Below are positions 22,265 to 22,787 of a stretch of 22,787 nucleotides of DNA, piece by piece. The notes under the pieces are model-generated. The model had not been told where the DNA came from, made no database searches, and saw nothing but the letters and a program-made list of their open reading frames with translations. Position 1 is the first letter of the stretch. Every line of letters begins with the position of its first letter. The translations under genes were made by a program, and so were the position numbers. The stretch comes from CAZMGG01 sp964565715 (GTDB lineage Bacteria > Planctomycetota > UBA1135 > UBA2386): positions 1-22,787 of the forward strand of contig CAZMGG010000093.1 of the NCBI GenBank assembly GCA_964565715.1. Direction: 5' to 3'.

Positions 22265-22787
22265 ATGCTCGACCTCAACACCCACCCGGACCGCTACCAC
22301 CACTGGAAGCTGCGCATCGACGGCCCGGTCGCCCACCTCGATCTCGGCGTCGACCCCGATCATCCCTTCGCCGAGGGCTACGAACTCAAGCTGAACAGCT
22401 ACGACCTCGGCGTCGACATCGAACTGCAGGATGCGATCCAGCGGCTGCGCTTCGAGCATCCCGGCGTGAAGGTGCTGATCGTCGGCAGCCAGGAGGATCG
22501 CGTGTTCTGCGCCGGCGCCAACATCGGGATGCTGGGCGCCTCCTCGCACCCCTTCAAGGTGAACTTCTGCAAGTTCACCAACGAGACGCGGCTGTCCCTC
22601 GAGGACCTCTCCCGCAACTCCGGCGTGCGTTCGATCGCGGCGGTGAACGGCCCGTGCGCCGGCGGCGGCTACGAGTTGGCGCTGGCCTGCGACGAGATCC
22701 ACCTGGTCAACGACAACAGCTCGGCGGTGTCGCTGCCCGAGGTGCCGCTGCTCGGCGTGCTGCCCGGCACCGGCGGCCTCACCCGCC
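22265..22787 (+). CDS. boxC: 2,3-epoxybenzoyl-CoA dihydrolase (benzoyl-CoA-dihydrodiol lyase), partial
   Basis: The first 174 residues of BoxC are present; the gene runs off the right edge (the family is about 550 residues). The N-terminus PDRYHHWKLRIDGPVAHLDL, then GYELKLNSYDLGVDIELQDA, VFCAGANIGMLGASSHPFKV, NFCKFTNETR, GPCAGGGYELALACDEI and LPEVPLLGVLPGTGGLTR match the crotonase-fold BoxC family closely. The enzyme hydrolyses 2,3-epoxybenzoyl-CoA, giving 3,4-dehydroadipyl-CoA semialdehyde plus formate, in the aerobic box pathway for benzoate and other aromatics. The epoxidase genes boxA and boxB are not to the left, so if present they lie to the right. The ATG at 22265 gives the family's N-terminus; the Shine-Dalgarno is weak. 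Its left neighbour is an unrelated secreted protein on the opposite strand. Confidence 0.95.
   Translation, partial: MLDLNTHPDRYHHWKLRIDGPVAHLDLGVDPDHPFAEGYELKLNSYDLGVDIELQDAIQRLRFEHPGVKVLIVGSQEDRVFCAGANIGMLGASSHPFKVNFCKFTNETRLSLEDLSRNSGVRSIAAVNGPCAGGGYELALACDEIHLVNDNSSAVSLPEVPLLGVLPGTGGLTR

Overview
The window is very GC-rich, densely coded bacterial DNA. No rRNA or tRNA gene was seen, so the taxonomic call rests on gene content. Several secreted proteins have short Sec signals followed by beta-sandwich and FG-GAP domains with characteristic C-terminal domains. Together with a sulfotransferase, a large S9 peptidase and an M50 protease, this looks most like a Planctomycetota genome, possibly one of the less-studied lineages. 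That is an inference; another large-genome, GC-rich phylum is not excluded.

Bases 1-3155 are an accessory island of debris around a two-gene operon. It holds a strong hairpin at the left edge, a frameshifted second copy of the 3' end of the neighbouring helicase gene (about 151-603), a probable tyrosine-recombinase tail (about 754-897), the operon (954-2653), an IS21-like fragment and an IS91-like zinc-ribbon fragment. The operon encodes a protein with a nucleoside-deoxyribosyltransferase/TIR-like effector domain and a protein carrying an E...D...QxK nuclease-like signature. It is the best candidate for an undescribed, probably anti-phage, system.

Bases 3156-9101 (minus strand) encode a 1,981-residue COG1112-type helicase. 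It has a transglutaminase-like N-terminal region, DUF4011, SF1 helicase motifs, an MTES_1575/Vsr-like nuclease and a C-terminal DUF3320. Diverging from it is a bacilliredoxin (BrxA/BrxB family), followed by an overlapping gene pair whose second member is a minimal nucleotidyltransferase, resembling toxin-antitoxin organisation.

Bases 10508-22176 look like ordinary chromosome with exported and envelope functions: an S9 peptidase with unusual low-complexity insertions, a sulfotransferase-like protein, an exported three-domain fusion (degenerate alpha/beta hydrolase, NTF2/SnoaL-like, histidine phosphatase), a secreted beta-rich protein, a seven-repeat FG-GAP lipoprotein, an M50 membrane protease with a DUF6576-like tail, and two tandem paralogous secreted carbohydrate-binding-like proteins. 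The right edge opens into boxC (benzoyl-CoA epoxidation pathway), cut by the window end. Long open frames opposite the real genes are products of the high GC content and were left out.
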